64,000 nt of DNA from Siphonodentalium dalli (taxonomy: Eukaryota > Mollusca > Scaphopoda > Gadilida > Siphonodentaliidae). A model generated the notes under the pieces. That model ran no database searches and had not been told where the DNA came from. It saw only the letters and a program-made list of their open reading frames with translations. Below are positions 41,301-44,300 of the stretch, piece by piece (positions within the stretch are counted from its first letter, which is position 1; each line of letters begins with the position of its first letter). A program made the translations under genes and the position numbers. The stretch spans positions 264,719,863-264,783,862 of the forward strand of contig CP136064.1 in assembly GCA_032622095.1 (NCBI GenBank), in the 5' to 3' direction.

Positions 41301-44300
41301 AACAAACAAGCTTTAAAAACCATGTGCGGCTATGCGCGTGCAATACTTTAATCAACGCGCACCTGTTCAACTACAGTACTGTAAAAAACATATTTTTCAT
41401 GTTCAGTGACAACGTACCGTAGGTATGTTCCTGCATGTGACCCAACACAAAGAACTGGCTTCTTGGTTATGTAAACACACAGTGGGTAAAATAATGGAAC
41501 AGAAGGGGGAACTTGTCTTCCAAACTACGTCAACGTTATTCACTCGAAACCAAAATAAAGGTTATCGACATCAAACTGCATTTTGTTCACGTTTTACAGT
41601 ATAAACAATTCAAACACGTGCTTTTTTCATTCGGCAAACCTCATCAGATTTTGTCACACCAAGAGGTCACAGGTCGAGGAGTTCAGAATGGTGCTTTTTT
41701 TTATACGTTTTAGCACAAATACAAGCCTTTTGTCAGTGCTGTTAAATAATTACACTCACTGGCTTTTGTTAAACATGCAATTAGTCGCTATTGTAACATC
41801 CTCTATGTGGACAATGGATCACGAATAAAGCGCCGGGTTTATTGTTTTCCTAATCGGATTAAGTCTGAACATTGATATAAACTATAGACGTCTTATAGAC
41901 TATAAGATAAGGGATTTACCCATAACCCACAATGCCGCTTACATAATAGTGTCATTTTAAGATGGGAATTTTGGGCAATAAAACTACAAGACTTAAAGTG
42001 TTATTATAATATTTTAATATTCACATTTAATTGAAAAATTACTTTCTCATAGTAACTTATAAATACTTACCTAATTTACTTAATCTGGAAGCCGGGTATA
42101 TTTCCCAAATAATCGGCGTTAGATCTGGTTAGATCGGCTTTCATAAGTTTTAATGTCCCGATTTCTTAGGATTTTTGGTCTGCAAAGGGCCATATCCGAG
42201 TTTAAGCCCACTTGGATTTTTGAGCTCAAATAAAACAAAGGCCCCCTGGGCCTAAACGCGGGTCAGTACGGTATATATACCAGTCCCACATAGTGAGCTT
42301 CACATATATAAGAGAATGCATTGGTTTACACAGCCTAGGTAAATACTATGGGAGAATCGCATATATAAGAAAATGCACTGGCACAGGATCTTGAATGCTG
42401 CACCAGCACAGCTCCCATCATGAAAGGGTTAAAATTGACATCGATTATAACAAAAAGTATCTTGCTCTGCCCATGTCTTTAAAATTCTTCTGAATAAAAA
42501 TGTATTATTGATCATCTATAATTGTATTCTCATGACCAATGCTACTCTCAGTAATTATTTTTCAACCAAGAACATAGCAAACCCAGATCATATATTGTGT
42601 GTCTGACATTTTTAGAATGAGGTCCCCAAAGGGTGATTTAGTGACTATCTCACTCAGCGGGCTAGCATCTCAATATATTCACCCTCTGTGGATCTCATTC
42701 TGCTTAGGACTCATCTTCTGCAAAGTATCTTTATTATCAAATTAACATTGTTTTTAGTTACTTTTTCCCTTCTGTTCAGTTTCTATATCCCATAATTTGC
42801 AGAAGATAAAATTAATAATCGAAGTGACTAATGCGTGAACATCTCAAACTTCAACTCGGGTACTTTATCTGATCCTAGGTCTCCCATAGTCTATGAGAGA
42901 CTCGCATATATAAGAGAATGCACTGGCATAGGATCATTAGTGCCGCATCAGCATGGCTCCCTTCATGAAAGGATTAAACTTTTCACATTCCTTATCCCTC
43001 CATTGACTGTAATATATGACATTATCCCCTCTCCAAGTTGAGCTACAGTGTCATTGATACTTTCATTGCCATTCTTTTCAGAAACTTAACCTGGCTGATA
43101 AATCATTCCACAAGGAACAAAAATGTCCTGTTTTGACCTTGAAGTGGGCAGCGGAGGACGGTCATCCAGAGATCACGCAAACAATCACCATCTTCACTTT
43201 GGTCGACGTTGTAATTCAAGCTGATAAGGAACCAATGCGGTGGTCGGTGAGTATGCTAATGTTCCAAATAAACATTCAAGCACATTTATTAATTTCATCA
43301 AAAAGTTCCACCCTGCGTGTTGCTTATTTGTAAATGCAAATTTCCTATTATTTGCTACCTCAACCGGAATTTTGAGTATGTTTTGTTAATAAAGTTTACT
43401 GGTTCTTATTTCTCCGTTGATGCCAGCTCTATATGTTTTTATGTCAGCTTTAAATAATCATGTATGACTCGTATTGATACCAAACATATGGCATCAAATA
43501 TGCTCCATTTCATATCAGGGTTCGCACGCATGTACTGGAAACTTGAATATACTGGAAAAAGCAAATTTAACTTTCCAGTACTGGAAATATACTTGAAAAA
43601 CGATCTCCGGCCGATCGATACTGGAATATACTGGAATCGGCCGATTTTATGTAGCACCGGTCACTGGCACCGGTTGTTATTTTTCGTAACACCGGTAAAA
43701 CACAATGCGGTGCTTCTTGTTTGACCATTTATTTTCTCGTGTCTTATTTCTACGGCACCGGTTTATAAATTTAGAATAGATGTGTAGTTCAGCGCGAATT
43801 CTAGATGAATTATAAATTTGTACATTTAACACATTCAAAACATGTGCAGGAGGTTTGTTTTTTGCGAGAATTGGCTTGAGATTACCGAGTTTAGTGGATG
43901 GTTGGCTGCCATCGATGGAGACCGACATCGTGCGAAGTGTCTTGTATGTTCAAAGACATTTGACATTGGAAATATGGGACAACATGCACTTCATAGTCAC
44001 GCTATTCGTAAAAACCACATAAATGCCATGAAAATCAGAGATGGCATGAACGTTCGTACATTTTTTTGTACATGTACTTCAACTAGAGGTGCCACGATTA
44101 TTTATTCGATAATCGGTCGTCAATAATCGACTATAATCGATTAATCGTACATAATAATAATAACATCAGTAGACGTATTCCGTAATATGGCCTATTGCCA
44201 TATTGGCTGGATGCTGGTTAACTGCTTTCGCTGCTTGTTTGAGGCTTCGGCTGATGTAATTTTTGTGTTAATAAAGTGCATCATAAACCACCGGTAATGA

